Below are positions 7,546 to 19,664 of a stretch of DNA of 64,000 nt, one piece after another. The stretch lies in the NCBI RefSeq assembly GCF_025200925.1, contig NZ_CP104174.1, forward strand, positions 2,914,001-2,978,000, in the 5' to 3' direction. This DNA is from Bradyrhizobium sp. CB1015 (GTDB taxonomy: Bacteria; Pseudomonadota; Alphaproteobacteria; Rhizobiales; Xanthobacteraceae). The notes under the pieces were generated by a model, which was not told the origin of the DNA, made no database searches, and was given only the letters and a program-made list of their open reading frames with translations. Made by a program: the position numbers and the translations under genes. Each line of letters opens with the position of its first letter. The stretch's first letter is position 1.

Positions 7546-8505
7546 GTGACGAGAATTGTGACCATCGCAGCCGGCCAGCTCGGCCCGATCGCGAGAAACG
7601 AGACCAGGACCGCGGTGGTGGCGCGGCTGATGGCGTTGATGCGCGAGGCGCGGGCTTGCGGCTGTGACCTGATCGTCTATCCCGAACTGGCGCTGACCAC
7701 GTTCTTTCCGCGCTGGTACTTCGAGAACCAAGCCGAGATCGACAGCTTCTTCGAACGCGAGATGCCGGGCCCCGAAACGCAGGCGCTGTTCGATCTCGCG
7801 CGCGAGCTTGGCATCGGCTTCTGCCTCGGCTATGCCGAGCTGACCGTCGAGGCCGGGATGGTCCGGCGCTACAACACGTCCATCCTCGTCGACAAGAGCG
7901 GCGCGATCGTCCTGAAATATCGCAAGGTCCATCTGCCCGGCCATGCCGAGCACGAGCCCTGGCGCGAATTCCAGCATCTTGAGAAGCGCTATTTCGAGCC
8001 CGGCAGCGGCTTCGGCGTGGCCGATGCCTTCGGCGGCGTGATGGGCATGGCCATCTGCAACGACCGCCGCTGGAGCGAGACCTATCGCGTGATGGGCCTG
8101 CAGGGCGTCGAGATGGTGCTGATCGGCTACAACACGCCCGTGCACAATCCGCCCGCGCCGGAGCATGACGATCTCTCGCTGTTCCACAATCATCTGGTGA
8201 TGCAGGCCGGCGCCTATCAGAACGGCACTTTCGTGGTCGGCGTTGCCAAGGCCGGCATCGAGGAAGGCGTCGATCACATCGGCGGCAGCTGCATCATCGC
8301 GCCCTCGGGCGAGATCGTCGCGGCCTGCACCACCAAGGGCGACGAGATCGCGCTGGCGCGCTGCGATCTCGATCTTTGCAACTCCTACAAGCGCACCACC
8401 TTCAATTTCGACGTCCACCGCCAGCCGCGGGCCTACGGGATGATCGTCGAGCGGAAGGGCGTGACGATCATGGCGGATGGCACGCCGGTGCCGCGGAAGG
8501 GATGA
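7546..8505 (+). CDS. N-carbamoyl-D-amino-acid hydrolase (nitrilase superfamily)
   Basis: A 319-residue carbon-nitrogen hydrolase that closely follows known D-carbamoylases, which turn N-carbamoyl-D-amino acids into D-amino acids, CO2 and NH3. Visible motifs are YPELALTTFFPRW (Glu47), ILVDKSGAIVLKYRKVHLPG (Lys127) and AICNDRRWSET (Cys171), giving the Glu-Lys-Cys triad; FQHLEKRYFEPG, GYNTPVHNPP and the C-terminal FNFDVHRQPRAYG also match. The start is a GTG at 7546 with GATGAGGA upstream. No hydantoinase or racemase gene is next to it, so its physiological substrate (possibly pyrimidine-like ureido compounds) is open. Confidence 0.9.
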   Translation: MTRIVTIAAGQLGPIARNETRTAVVARLMALMREARACGCDLIVYPELALTTFFPRWYFENQAEIDSFFEREMPGPETQALFDLARELGIGFCLGYAELTVEAGMVRRYNTSILVDKSGAIVLKYRKVHLPGHAEHEPWREFQHLEKRYFEPGSGFGVADAFGGVMGMAICNDRRWSETYRVMGLQGVEMVLIGYNTPVHNPPAPEHDDLSLFHNHLVMQAGAYQNGTFVVGVAKAGIEEGVDHIGGSCIIAPSGEIVAACTTKGDEIALARCDLDLCNSYKRTTFNFDVHRQPRAYGMIVERKGVTIMADGTPVPRKG

Positions 8506-8509
8506 TGCT

Positions 8510-8601
8510 GCCGTAGCCCGGATGGAGCGACAGCGTAATCCGGGGTCCCGCGCGTCAACCGCACCGTCTCGGATTGCGCTGCGCTCCATCCGGGCTACGG
8601 C
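8510..8601. repeat. Palindromic repeat with perfect 20-bp arms
   Basis: GCCGTAGCCCGGATGGAGCG (8510-8529) is exactly the inverse complement of 8582-8601, enclosing a 52-bp centre that itself contains GTAATCCGG. It starts five bases after the carbamoylase stop and can act as its terminator. The form matches the dispersed REP-like units of Bradyrhizobium. Confidence 0.85.
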
Positions 8602-8689
8602 ATCGTGCCTGTTTCGGTTCTCTGTCAATCCATTCACGCGAAAATATTCCGCTCTACCGAAATTCGGAAATATCGTATGTGTCGCCCAT

Positions 8690-8941
8690 CCCGCGGTCAT
8701 CGCCCGGCTTGACCGGGCGATCCAGTACTCCGAGACGGCAATAATTGAAACGAGAGGCTGCGGCGTACTGGATTCCCCGCTCCAGTACGCGATCGCGCAC
8801 AAGGCGGGGAATGACAGCGTCACTCGGGGAACGCGCCATCGCCCCATACGCCGTCATCGCGAGCGCATCAGACCTCTCGTGCCCCGGACGCTGCGCAGCG
8901 TCGCTTCGACGATGCGCTGCAGAGCCGGGACACAGGAATGA
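8690..8941. repeat. Mosaic of short palindromes upstream of the TetR gene
   Basis: Together with 8510-8601 this accounts for the gene-free stretch 8506-9011. It contains GCCCGGCTTGACCGGGC, the hairpin GTACTGGA-TTCCCCGC-TCCAGTAC (8765-8788) and partial copies of GGGGAATGAC-type and GCTGCGCAGC-type repeat ends. Reading frames here are short and inconsistent between repeats, so none is called. Confidence 0.65.
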
Positions 8942-8979
8942 GGTCACCATCATGTCCCCAATCACAACCACGTGTCTTT

Positions 8980-9003
8980 ATTCGGAAACGTTCATTCCCT
9001 ATT
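8980..9003. promoter_or_regulatory. Putative second TetR operator (one conserved half-site)
   Basis: TCATTCCCTATT at 8992-9003 equals the right half of the perfect palindrome found upstream of the MFS gene; the left half (8980-8991) matches at only 7 of 12 positions. It lies 8 bp before the tetR start, where binding would block the gene's own transcription. Confidence 0.55.
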
Positions 9004-9011
9004 ATCCCGCA

Positions 9012-9632
9012 ATGCAAAAGACCGCCCGCCGCTCCCGGCCTGCCGCACGTCCGCCCGGCCGCCCCCGGGAGTTCGACATGGATACCGCGCTCGACCGTGC
9101 CGCGCGCGTGTTTCGCGAGCGCGGCTATCATGCCACGTCGATCGGCGAACTCGCCGCGGCGATGCGGCTCGCCACGGGAAGCATCTACAAGGCGTTTCGC
9201 GACAAGCATGCGGTGTTCCTCGCCGCCTTCGAGCGCTACGCGGCGCTGGGCCAGGAGCAGATCCGCCACGTGGCGGCGCGCGGTGCGAACGGCCGCGAGC
9301 GCATCCGTCACGTGCTGCTATTCTATGTCGAACATTCCCAGGGCAGCGAGGGGCGGCGCGGCTGCCTCGTTGTCGGCAGCGCGGTCGAGCTGGCCGCGGT
9401 CGATCCGGTCGTTGGAGGCCGCGTCAATGCGCAGCTCAAGAGCAACGAAAGCTTCATCGCCGGCCTCATTCGCGAGGGCCAGGCCGACGGCTCGATTCCT
9501 CGTCATGTCGCGGCCGACGACACCGCGCGGCTGATGATCTGCATCACGCAAGGCCTGCGCGTCGTCGGCAAGGCCCGCGTGCCGCTCGAGGGCGAGCGCC
9601 TCGTCGGCGTCGCGATGAAGCTGCTCGCCTGA
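9012..9632 (+). CDS. TetR/AcrR family transcriptional regulator
   Basis: 206 residues. The N-terminal HTH covers about residues 20-66: GRPREFDMDTALDRAARVFR, GYHATSIGELAAAMRLATGS and IYKAFRDKHAVF. The rest is a helical ligand-binding domain with EGRRGCLVVGSAVELAA, common in one-component TetR repressors of efflux pumps. The ATG at 9012 has no clear ribosome-binding site; an in-frame ATG at 8952 has GAGGT upstream but would put the operator half-site within the coding region. It is followed by an operator and an MFS transporter, so it probably represses both itself and the transporter. Confidence 0.88.
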   Translation: MQKTARRSRPAARPPGRPREFDMDTALDRAARVFRERGYHATSIGELAAAMRLATGSIYKAFRDKHAVFLAAFERYAALGQEQIRHVAARGANGRERIRHVLLFYVEHSQGSEGRRGCLVVGSAVELAAVDPVVGGRVNAQLKSNESFIAGLIREGQADGSIPRHVAADDTARLMICITQGLRVVGKARVPLEGERLVGVAMKLLA

Positions 9633-9644
9633 ATTTTTCGTCAC

Positions 9645-9668
9645 AATAGGGAATGATCATTCCCTATT
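9645..9668. promoter_or_regulatory. TetR operator, perfect 24-bp palindrome
   Basis: The half-site AATAGGGAATGA (9645-9656) is followed directly by its exact inverse complement (9657-9668). It fills most of the 48-bp gap between tetR and the MFS gene, overlapping where the transporter promoter must lie. Length and symmetry are typical for TetR-family operators. Confidence 0.75.
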
Positions 9669-9680
9669 CATACGGAGTCG

Positions 9681-10880
9681 ATGCGAATGACCATGAATGC
9701 CACGATCGAGACCGCGCCCGGGCCGGATGCGGTGTCGCAGCGCCTGACCTTCGTGCTGGCCGCGGCTTGTGGCATGGTCGCCGCCAACATCTATTATGCG
9801 CAGCCGCTGATCGCTCCGATCAGCGCCGCGCTTGGCCTGTCGCATCCAGCTAGCGGGCTGATCGTCACCATGACGCAGATCGGCTACGGCACCGGGCTGC
9901 TGCTGATCGTGCCGCTCGGCGATCTCGTCGAGAACCGCGCGTTGATCTGCTCGGTGATCATGCTCGGCGCCGCGGCGCTGCTCGCCGCGGCGTTCGCAAC
10001 CCATGCGCTGCCGTTCCTGCTCGCCGCACTGTTCATCGGTCTCGGCTCGGTCGCGGTGCAGATCATCATCCCCTATGCGGCGCATCTGGCGCCTGAAGCC
10101 ATCCGCGGCCGCGTCGTCGGCAATGTCTCGACCGGCCTGATGCTCGGCATCATGCTGGCGCGTCCGGTGTCGAGCTTCGTTACCGCCTTGCTGTCGTGGC
10201 ACGCGGTGTTCTTCGCCTCCGCCGCGCTGATGATCGTGCTCGCGGCCGTGCTCTGGATGACGCTGCCGAAGCGCAAGCCGGTCACGCGGATGCATTACGG
10301 CCAATTGCTGCTGTCGATGCCGCAACTGGCGCGGGCCACGCCGCTGCTGCGGCGCCGCGCGCTCTACCAGGCGAGCCTGTTCGGCGCCTTCACCCTGTTC
10401 TGGACGGTGGCGCCGCTCCAGCTCGCCGGCGCGTTCGGCTTCTCCCAGCGCGGCATCGCGCTGTTCGCGCTGGCCGGCGTCGCCGGCGTGTTCGCCGCAC
10501 CGATCGCCGGACGCCTCGCCGACCGCGGCCATAGCCGCATTGCGACGCTGATCGCGATGCTGCTCACGGCCGCCGGCTTCCTCGTGACCTCCATCGGCGC
10601 GCCCGGCTCGATGCTGAACCTCGCCTGTCTGGTGGTGGCCGCGATCGCGATCGATATCGGTGTCCAGGGCAACGTGGTGCTGGGTTTCCGCGCCATCTTC
10701 GCGCTCGGCCATGAGCACCGCAGCCGCCTCAATGGCCTCTACATGGCGACGTTCTTCGCCGCCGGCGCAGCCGGCTCGGCGGTCGGAGCCTGGGCGTTCG
10801 CACATGGCGGCTGGCCGCTCGCATCGGCCATTGGCCTTGCTTTGCCCGTCGCGGGATTGCTCTACGCGGTGACCGAGTAG
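9681..10880 (+). CDS. MFS transporter, drug/metabolite efflux type
   Basis: 399 residues with about 12 hydrophobic segments. The first helix region NIYYAQPLIAPISAALGLS is typical of the YnfM-like / arabinose-efflux-permease branch of MFS; the A-motif position reads GDLVENRALI, and the second half has GRLADRGHSRIATL. The start is taken at 9681 because GGAG lies six bases upstream; ATGs at 9687 and 9693 are alternatives. Control by the adjacent TetR through the 24-bp palindrome is likely. Substrate unknown. Confidence 0.85.
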   Translation: MRMTMNATIETAPGPDAVSQRLTFVLAAACGMVAANIYYAQPLIAPISAALGLSHPASGLIVTMTQIGYGTGLLLIVPLGDLVENRALICSVIMLGAAALLAAAFATHALPFLLAALFIGLGSVAVQIIIPYAAHLAPEAIRGRVVGNVSTGLMLGIMLARPVSSFVTALLSWHAVFFASAALMIVLAAVLWMTLPKRKPVTRMHYGQLLLSMPQLARATPLLRRRALYQASLFGAFTLFWTVAPLQLAGAFGFSQRGIALFALAGVAGVFAAPIAGRLADRGHSRIATLIAMLLTAAGFLVTSIGAPGSMLNLACLVVAAIAIDIGVQGNVVLGFRAIFALGHEHRSRLNGLYMATFFAAGAAGSAVGAWAFAHGGWPLASAIGLALPVAGLLYAVTE

Positions 10881-11008
10881 CGGCCGGTCGCCGGAACGGT
10901 GCGATGCGACCTACCTCGCGATGACGCAATTTCCATCTCGCGGATCGGTTGCGGTTGTAGTACTTTCGTCGCAAACGCACCTGGTTAACGGGCGGCAGGG
11001 GGAGGCTG

Positions 11009-11428
11009 ATGAAACGTGCGGGGCTGTTTGGCGTACCGCGGGTACGGCCATGGTCGTGGCAGGCGTTTCTGCTCGGATGGGCCGTCGTCGCGGTGTCGGC
11101 CGTGCTTCAGGGCATCTGCATCCTGCTCGGCGCAAAGCTCTATTTCGCAGCGTTCCTGCCCGGCCTGTTCGTGCTTGCGCTCATGACCGGCGCACCGGCG
11201 GCGGCGTTCGCCGCGCTGCTCACCGTGCCGCTGGTGTGGTGGGCGTTCATCCCGCCCTTCTTCGAGTTCAGCGCGCTGACCAGTGCGAATGCCGATTCCA
11301 TCAACCTGTTCTGTCTTCTCGCCGTCCTCCTGATCGGCCTTGCCGATCTCTGCCGCGCGACAATGACGATCGTCAGAAGCGGCGGGCTGAAGCCTTCCGG
11401 CGAGAGTGCGGCAACGAATCCGCAATAG
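11009..11428 (+). CDS. Small integral membrane protein, DUF4118-like
   Basis: 139 residues with about four hydrophobic helices (FLLGWAVVAVSAVLQGICIL, LYFAAFLPGLFVLALMTG, AAAFAALLTVPLVWWAFIPP, INLFCLLAVLLIGLADLC). The pattern resembles the DUF4118 membrane sensor domain found at the N-terminus of KdpD and some HWE kinases, but no kinase domain follows. GGGGAGG precedes the ATG. It could be a stand-alone sensor module; similarity is by eye only. Confidence 0.6.
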   Translation: MKRAGLFGVPRVRPWSWQAFLLGWAVVAVSAVLQGICILLGAKLYFAAFLPGLFVLALMTGAPAAAFAALLTVPLVWWAFIPPFFEFSALTSANADSINLFCLLAVLLIGLADLCRATMTIVRSGGLKPSGESAATNPQ

Positions 11429-11557
11429 ATCGCGCCGCGCGCGTTGCGCCAGCGCAACAGTCCGGCAACCATCCGCGAACTTGCCGCGCGCCGCTAACTT
11501 TTCGAAAAAGATTTGGCCGCAGTTTCTCCCGCGGGAATGACGAGGGAGTTTTCGGAC

Positions 11558-11755
11558 ATGAACGGTCACGCCATCTTGGAGAACGTGCGCCGCTACCGCG
11601 GCATCGCATCGCTCTATCGCCAGACCGCAGCCTTCCGCCCGGGCCAGAGCTGGTCGCTGCTGGAGCAGGCGAGGGAGTGGGAAGCGCGGGCACTGTCGGA
11701 GCTGGAAGCCTATTTCGCCTCGCGCACGGACCACGCCGCCCCGCTCGCGGCCTGA
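11558..11755 (+). CDS. Small conserved protein, paralogue of 22052-22264
   Basis: 65 residues. The core ENVRRYRGIASLYRQTAAFR followed by PGQSWSLLEQAREWEARALS aligns along its length with the small protein at 22052-22264. The family is predicted helical and soluble with no known function. The start at 11558 is not certain: GAGGGAG lies 10-16 bases upstream, and a TTG at the position of the paralogue's ATG is also possible. It stands on the far side of cbbR from the Calvin operon. Confidence 0.65.
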   Translation: MNGHAILENVRRYRGIASLYRQTAAFRPGQSWSLLEQAREWEARALSELEAYFASRTDHAAPLAA

Positions 11756-11893
11756 TCGTTAACGGCCTGCGCGGCCGTGAACCGGCCCGCCGCAGGCAAG
11801 ATCACCCACGGGGCGATTACGGAGTTGTCTCCGCGCCCTTCTGTGCTAGCAACGGGCCGATCGAGACATTCTTCACGTCGGCCGGGGCACGCG

Positions 11894-11986
11894 ATGACCA
11901 CCTTCAACCGCATCTTCACGACCGAGCGCCTGCTCCAGATCATCGTGGTGCTGGCGGCGACCGTCGCCATGAAGCTGTTGAGCTGA
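11894..11986 (+). CDS. Possible 30-residue membrane microprotein
   Basis: The frame encodes a short charged start (MTTFNRIFTTERLL) and one hydrophobic segment (QIIVVLAATVAMKLLS) ending at a TGA 11 bp before the convergent cbbR stop. GGGGC lies upstream of the ATG. Short single-helix proteins of this layout occur in many bacteria, but there is no homology evidence here. Confidence 0.3.
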   Translation: MTTFNRIFTTERLLQIIVVLAATVAMKLLS

Positions 11987-11997
11987 GCGACGGCCGG

Positions 11998-12975
11998 CTA
12001 TCGCCCGCCGAGTTCGGGCACGTCGGGCAGATAATTCGAACCTTCCGAGCCGAGAAAATCGAACATCGCCTGCGCCGGCGGCAGCAGCACCTTGTCGCTG
12101 CGGCGGATCACGTACCATTGCCGCACGATCGGCAGGCCCGCGACGTCGAGCACGACGAGCCGGCCCTCGGCGAGCTCATGCGCCACGGTGTGGGCCGAGA
12201 TGAAGGCGATGCCGAGCCCGGCGATGACCGCCTGCTTGATGGTCTCGTTGCTGCTCATCTCCATGCCGATGATCGGCTCGAGGTCCGATTTCTGGAACAA
12301 GCCCTCCATCAGCGTTCGCGTGCCCGAGCCGGGCTCGCGGGTGAGGAAGGTCTCGTGCACGAGGTCGGTCAGGTTGAGGCCGGAATCCTTCTCCAGCCAG
12401 TGCCCCTTGCGCGCGACGATGATGTGCGGATTGCGTCCGAGCTGGCGGACGTCGACGGTGACGTCGGCCGGTGGCCGACCCATCACCGCGAAGTCGAGGT
12501 CGTAGCCGTGCATGGCCTCGCGGATCTCCTCGCGATTGCCGATGGTCAGCTTGATCTCGATCTTGGGATAGCGCTTGGAGAAGGCCGCGATCGCATGCGG
12601 CACGAAGTATTTCGCGGTCGAGACCGCGCCAAGCTGCACCGTGCCGCCGGTTCGCCCCGCCAACAGGTCGAGTGCGCCCTGGCAATCCATGATCGCGGCC
12701 TCGACTCGTTCGGCCAGCGCCAGCACCTCCTTGCCGGCTTCGGTCAGCAGCATGCCGTCGCCGGTCCGCTGCACCAGCGGCAGGCCGGCGAGGTCCTGAA
12801 GCTGCCGCAGCTGCTGGGTCACGGCCGGCTGGGTCAGCCCGAGATGGCTGGACGCCGCCGTTACGCTGCCCTTGGCCGACAACGCCGCGAGCGAGCGCAG
12901 CTGCCGGATCGTCAGATGTCGGAGCTGGGCTGCCGCATGGCCGGGACCATTATAAGAAAATTCTTTGAGGCTCAT
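11998..12975 (-). CDS. cbbR: LysR-type regulator CbbR
   Basis: 325 residues. The N-terminal winged HTH (LTIRQLRSLAALSAKGSVTA, then LGLTQPAVTQQLRQLQD) and the C-terminal effector domain (GTVQLGAVSTAKYFVPHAIA, REPGSGTRTLMEG, GLGIAFISAHTV) are those of CbbR, the activator of Calvin-cycle operons that senses metabolites such as RuBP or PEP. It is transcribed divergently from cbbF with 120 bp between starts, the standard arrangement. The start at 12975 precedes an unusual extension of about 16 residues before the HTH. Confidence 0.95.
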   Translation of the reverse strand: MSLKEFSYNGPGHAAAQLRHLTIRQLRSLAALSAKGSVTAASSHLGLTQPAVTQQLRQLQDLAGLPLVQRTGDGMLLTEAGKEVLALAERVEAAIMDCQGALDLLAGRTGGTVQLGAVSTAKYFVPHAIAAFSKRYPKIEIKLTIGNREEIREAMHGYDLDFAVMGRPPADVTVDVRQLGRNPHIIVARKGHWLEKDSGLNLTDLVHETFLTREPGSGTRTLMEGLFQKSDLEPIIGMEMSSNETIKQAVIAGLGIAFISAHTVAHELAEGRLVVLDVAGLPIVRQWYVIRRSDKVLLPPAQAMFDFLGSEGSNYLPDVPELGGR

Positions 12976-12997
12976 TATGATTAGAAATTTTCCTTAT
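12952..12997. promoter_or_regulatory. Candidate CbbR-binding region between cbbR and cbbF
   Basis: An AT-rich island in GC-rich surroundings. ATAAGAAAATT (12952-12962) and AATTTTCCTTAT (12986-12997) form an inverted repeat with a one-base bulge, spanning the cbbR start codon. LysR-type regulators bind such interrupted dyads in the divergent region; CbbR sites contain TNA-N7-TNA elements, and TTA triplets recur here. The exact site cannot be fixed by eye. Confidence 0.45.
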
Positions 12998-13095
12998 TAA
13001 GCCGTCCCTGTCAATCTCCTGACGCCGGACTGACCGCACCGACCTCCAGCGTGGAGGGCAATGGATGCGGCGCCGGCAAAAGGGGATGGACGCAG

Positions 13096-14133
13096 ATGAC
13101 CGGGCAACTCAGGCTGGACGACCACCTTCAGCGGTATTCCGAGACCGCACCTCACGCCCTGGCGGTGGCGGCCGCTGTCGATGCCATCGCGGCGGCGGCG
13201 ATCGAGATTGCCGACCTCATCGCCAGTGGTGATCTCGCCGACGCCTCGGGCCTGACCACCGGGCGCAACAGCGACGGCGATCTCCAGCGCGACCTCGACG
13301 TCCAGGCGGACGCCATCCTGCGCCGCTGCCTCGGCCGGCTGCCGATTGCCGTGCTGGCGTCGGAGGAAATGCGCGAGGCCCAGATCGTCGATCGTCGGGG
13401 GCGCATCTGCGTTGCGATCGATCCGCTCGACGGCTCCTCCAACATCGACATCAACATGACCGTCGGCACGATCTTCTCGATCCTGCCGGCACCTGACGAT
13501 CTCTCACTCGCCTTCCATCAGCGCGGCTCGGCGCAGCTCGCGGCCGGCTTCGTCACCTACGGCCCGCAGACCTCGCTGGTGCTGACGCTCGGCGATGGCG
13601 TCGACATCTTCACGCTCGACCGCAAGGCGGGCTGCTTCCGCCTCGCGCGCAGCGCCGTGCAGATCGTCGAAGCCTGCGAGGAGTTCGCGATCAACGCCTC
13701 GAACCGCCGGCACTGGGATCCGCCGGTGCGCGCCTTCATCGACGAATGCCTCGCCGGCGTCGACGGGCCCGCCAACCACGATTTCAACATGCGCTGGATC
13801 GGCTCGCTGGTCGCCGAGGCCTATCGCATCCTCACCCGCGGCGGCGTGTTCCTCTATCCCTCCGATGCGCGTCCCGGCTACGGCGACGGCCGCCTGCGCC
13901 TGACCTACGAGGCGCATCCGATCGCCATGATCATCGAGCAGGCCGGCGGCTCGGCCTCGACCGGGCGCGAGCGCATCCTCGAGCTGTCAGCGCATAGCCT
14001 GCACCAGCGCGTGCCGCTGATCATGGGCTCGAGCAACGAGGTGCGGCGCGTCGAGGAGCTGCATTGCGATCCGTTGCTGGTCGCCAGCGTTTCGGCGCCG
14101 CTGTTCGCGCGGCGCGGATTCTTCCGGCTCTGA
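13096..14133 (+). CDS. cbbF: Fructose-1,6-bisphosphatase class I
   Basis: 345 residues; dephosphorylates fructose-1,6-bisphosphate (and in some bacteria sedoheptulose-1,7-bisphosphate) in the regenerative part of the Calvin cycle. Metal- and substrate-binding motifs are seen: [31 protein letters not shown] (Asp-Pro-Leu-Asp-Gly-Ser) and the C-terminal [18 protein letters not shown]. The ATG at 13096 has AGGGG ten bases upstream; the longer frame from 13051 lacks a ribosome-binding site. First gene of the operon, 12 bp before cbbP. Confidence 0.95.
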   Translation: MTGQLRLDDHLQRYSETAPHALAVAAAVDAIAAAAIEIADLIASGDLADASGLTTGRNSDGDLQRDLDVQADAILRRCLGRLPIAVLASEEMREAQIVDRRGRICVAIDPLDGSSNIDINMTVGTIFSILPAPDDLSLAFHQRGSAQLAAGFVTYGPQTSLVLTLGDGVDIFTLDRKAGCFRLARSAVQIVEACEEFAINASNRRHWDPPVRAFIDECLAGVDGPANHDFNMRWIGSLVAEAYRILTRGGVFLYPSDARPGYGDGRLRLTYEAHPIAMIIEQAGGSASTGRERILELSAHSLHQRVPLIMGSSNEVRRVEELHCDPLLVASVSAPLFARRGFFRL

Positions 14134-14145
14134 GCGAGGTCACGC

Positions 14146-15021
14146 ATGTCCAGGAAGCATCCGATCATCTCCATCACCGGCTCCTCCGGCGCCGGCACCA
14201 CCTCGGTCAAGAAGACGTTCGAGCAGATTTTTTTCCGCGAAAAGGTCAACGCCGCCTACATCGAGGGCGACGCCTTCCATCGCTACGATCGCGCCGAGAT
14301 GCGTGCGCAGATGGCGAGGGAGGCCGAGCGCGGCAACAAGCACTTCAGTCATTTCAGCCCCGAGACCAATTTGTTCGAGGAGCTGGAGCGCGCCTTCCGC
14401 GACTACGGCGAGACCGGCACCGCAGTAACGCGGCACTACGTCCACGACGCCGAGGAATCGGCGCTGCATGGCGCGGCACCAGGCACCTTCACGGACTGGA
14501 AGCAGCTGCCGGAGAACTCCGACCTGCTGTTCTACGAGGGCCTGCACGGCGCGGTGGTCACGGATAAGGTGAATGTCGCGCGCTATGCCGACCTCAAGAT
14601 CGGCGTCGTGCCCGTCATCAATCTCGAATGGATCCAGAAGCTGCACCGCGACCGCAGCGCGCGCGGCTATTCCACCGAGGCCGTCACCGACACGATCCTG
14701 CGGCGGATGCCCGACTACATCCACTACATCTGCCCGCAATTCACCGAGACCGACATCAACTTCCAGCGCGTGCCGACGGTCGATACCTCCAATCCGTTCA
14801 TCGCGCGCTGGATCCCGACGCCGGACGAGTCGATGGTGGTGATCCGCTTCAAGAACCCGCGCGGCATCGACTTCCCCTATCTGCTCTCGATGCTGCCGCA
14901 GAGCTGGATGTCCCGCGCCAATTCGATCGTGTGTCCCGGCGCGAAGCTCGATCTGGCGATGCAGCTGATCCTGACGCCGCTGATCATGCAGCTGATCGAG
15001 CGCAAGCGCAGCCTGAAGTGA
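14146..15021 (+). CDS. cbbP: Phosphoribulokinase
   Basis: 291 residues; phosphorylates ribulose-5-phosphate to RuBP with ATP, one of the two reactions unique to the Calvin cycle. The P-loop is [18 protein letters not shown] (residues 10-27), followed by [14 protein letters not shown] and the class I (bacterial octameric) features [10 protein letters not shown] and [11 protein letters not shown]. Length equals that of bacterial CbbP. GAGCGAGG lies just upstream of the ATG. Confidence 0.96.
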   Translation: MSRKHPIISITGSSGAGTTSVKKTFEQIFFREKVNAAYIEGDAFHRYDRAEMRAQMAREAERGNKHFSHFSPETNLFEELERAFRDYGETGTAVTRHYVHDAEESALHGAAPGTFTDWKQLPENSDLLFYEGLHGAVVTDKVNVARYADLKIGVVPVINLEWIQKLHRDRSARGYSTEAVTDTILRRMPDYIHYICPQFTETDINFQRVPTVDTSNPFIARWIPTPDESMVVIRFKNPRGIDFPYLLSMLPQSWMSRANSIVCPGAKLDLAMQLILTPLIMQLIERKRSLK

Positions 15022-15037
15022 ACAGGGAGAGACTCCG

Positions 15038-17056
15038 ATGAACATCTCCGTCCATGCCGAAGCTGACCTCAATGCGGTCACGCACAACGATCTCGCCAAT
15101 GCCGTCCGGTTCCTCGCGGTCGACGCCATCGAGGCAGCGCAGTCGGGTCATCCCGGCCTGCCCATGGGCATGGCCGATGTCGCGACCGTGCTGTTCTCGC
15201 GCTTCCTGAAGTTCGACTCGGCGCATCCGAACTGGCCGGACCGCGACCGTTTTGTCCTCTCAGCCGGCCATGGCTCGATGCTGCTCTATGCGCTGCTGCA
15301 CCTCACCGGCGGCGATGTCAGCCTCGACGACATCAAGGCCTTTCGCCAGTGGGGCTCGAAGACGCCGGGCCATCCCGAATATGGCCACACGCCGGGTGTC
15401 GAGACCACGACGGGACCCCTGGGCCAGGGCATTGCGACCGCGGTCGGCATGGCGCTCGCCGAGCGCATGGCGAATGCGCGGCATGGCGACGGGCTCGTCG
15501 ATCACTTCACCTATGTCATCGCGGGCGATGGCTGCCTGATGGAGGGCATCAGCCAGGAGGCGATCTCGCTTGCCGGCCACTTCGGGCTCGGCCGGCTGAT
15601 CGTGCTGTTCGACGACAACGGCATCTCCATCGATGGTCCGACCTCGCTGGCGACGTCCGACGACCAGCTCGCACGTTTCGCTGCCTCCGGCTGGTCGGTC
15701 CGCCGCGTCGATGGGCATGATCCCGAAGCGGTGGCGCGGGCGATAGCGGGGGAGCGGGAGACCGCAAAGCCATCGCTGATCGCCTGTCGCACCATCATCG
15801 GCTATGGTGCGCCGGACAGGCAGGGCACCGAGAAGGCGCATGGCGCGCCGCTTGGCACCGAGCAGACGGCGGCGGCGCGCCGAATGCTGGGTTGGGACTA
15901 TCAGCCCTTCGTGGTGCCGATCCCGGTGCTCAAGGCGTGGCGGATGATCGGGCAGCGCGGGCAGGTCGACCGGCTCGCCTGGCTCGATCGGTACGAAAGC
16001 GCGACGCCCGAGCAGCGCGATTTGTTCGTCGAGGGCAAGGCCGTCGCTCTGCCGGCGGCGTATGCGCTGACCGCAGCGAAATTGCGCGAGCGCTTCGCAT
16101 CCGAGCGGCCGAAGCTCGCGACGCGACAGGCCTCGCAACAGGTGCTCGACGGCATTGCCGGAACGATTCCCGGCCTGGTCGGCGGCTCCGCGGATCTCAC
16201 TCATTCGAACCTGACGCATGTCAAGGCGCAGGCTCCGGTCAAGAGCGGTGCATTCGCCGGCGACTACATTCACTATGGCATTCGCGAGCACGGCATGGCC
16301 GCGGCGATGAATGGCCTCGCGCTGCATGGCGGCTTCATCCCCTATGGCGGCACGTTCCTGGCGTTCTCCGACTATAGTCGGCCCGCCATCCGCCTTGCGG
16401 CCCTGATGCGGCTGCGCGTCATCCATGTGATGACCCACGACTCCATCGGTCTCGGCGAGGATGGCCCGACGCATCAGCCGGTCGAGCATCTCGCCGCGCT
16501 GCGCGTCATTCCCAACCTGCTCGTGTTCCGCCCCGCCGATGCCGTGGAGACGCTGGAAGCTTGGGACTGCGCGCTCGCGGCTGAGCACCGTCCGTCCGTG
16601 CTGTGCCTGTCGCGGCAGGCGTTGCCGACCTTCCGCAGCGATGCGCGTGGCAGAAACCGCGTCGCGAACGGTGCGTATCTCGTCGTCTCGCCGGATGGCG
16701 GCCGCGACGTGACGCTCATCGCAACGGGCTCGGAAGTGTCGATCGCGCTGGAAGCCGCGCGCCTGCTCGCGACCGAGCACGTTCGCGCCGCCGTGGTCTC
16801 AGCACCGTGCTTCGCGCTGTTCGAGGAGCAGCCGGATGATTACCGCGTCGCCGTGCTCGGCACCGCGCCGCGCGTCGGCATCGAGGCCGCTGTCGCCGGC
16901 GATTGGCATCGCTGGATCGGCGCTGACGGTGAGTTCGTCGGCATGCGCGGCTTCGGCGCCTCGGCGCCGGCGCCGGTGCTGTACCGCGAATTCGGCATCA
17001 CGCCGCAAAGCATTGCGGCAGCCGCCCGCCGGGCGATCGCCCGCAAGCGCCAATAA
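15038..17056 (+). CDS. cbbT: Transketolase
   Basis: 672 residues; ThDP-dependent transfer of two-carbon ketol units in Calvin-cycle regeneration. N-terminal [20 protein letters not shown], the ThDP motif [20 protein letters not shown] ending at [10 protein letters not shown], and the pyrimidine-domain block [20 protein letters not shown] are visible. Length is normal. The first about 15 residues are extra compared with housekeeping transketolases. It lies 16 bp after cbbP and 12 bp before cbbA. Confidence 0.96.
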   Translation: MNISVHAEADLNAVTHNDLANAVRFLAVDAIEAAQSGHPGLPMGMADVATVLFSRFLKFDSAHPNWPDRDRFVLSAGHGSMLLYALLHLTGGDVSLDDIKAFRQWGSKTPGHPEYGHTPGVETTTGPLGQGIATAVGMALAERMANARHGDGLVDHFTYVIAGDGCLMEGISQEAISLAGHFGLGRLIVLFDDNGISIDGPTSLATSDDQLARFAASGWSVRRVDGHDPEAVARAIAGERETAKPSLIACRTIIGYGAPDRQGTEKAHGAPLGTEQTAAARRMLGWDYQPFVVPIPVLKAWRMIGQRGQVDRLAWLDRYESATPEQRDLFVEGKAVALPAAYALTAAKLRERFASERPKLATRQASQQVLDGIAGTIPGLVGGSADLTHSNLTHVKAQAPVKSGAFAGDYIHYGIREHGMAAAMNGLALHGGFIPYGGTFLAFSDYSRPAIRLAALMRLRVIHVMTHDSIGLGEDGPTHQPVEHLAALRVIPNLLVFRPADAVETLEAWDCALAAEHRPSVLCLSRQALPTFRSDARGRNRVANGAYLVVSPDGGRDVTLIATGSEVSIALEAARLLATEHVRAAVVSAPCFALFEEQPDDYRVAVLGTAPRVGIEAAVAGDWHRWIGADGEFVGMRGFGASAPAPVLYREFGITPQSIAAAARRAIARKRQ

Positions 17057-17068
17057 GGAGGACGACCC

Positions 17069-19653
<2,585 letters not shown>

Positions 19654-19664
19654 GGAGATTTGAG

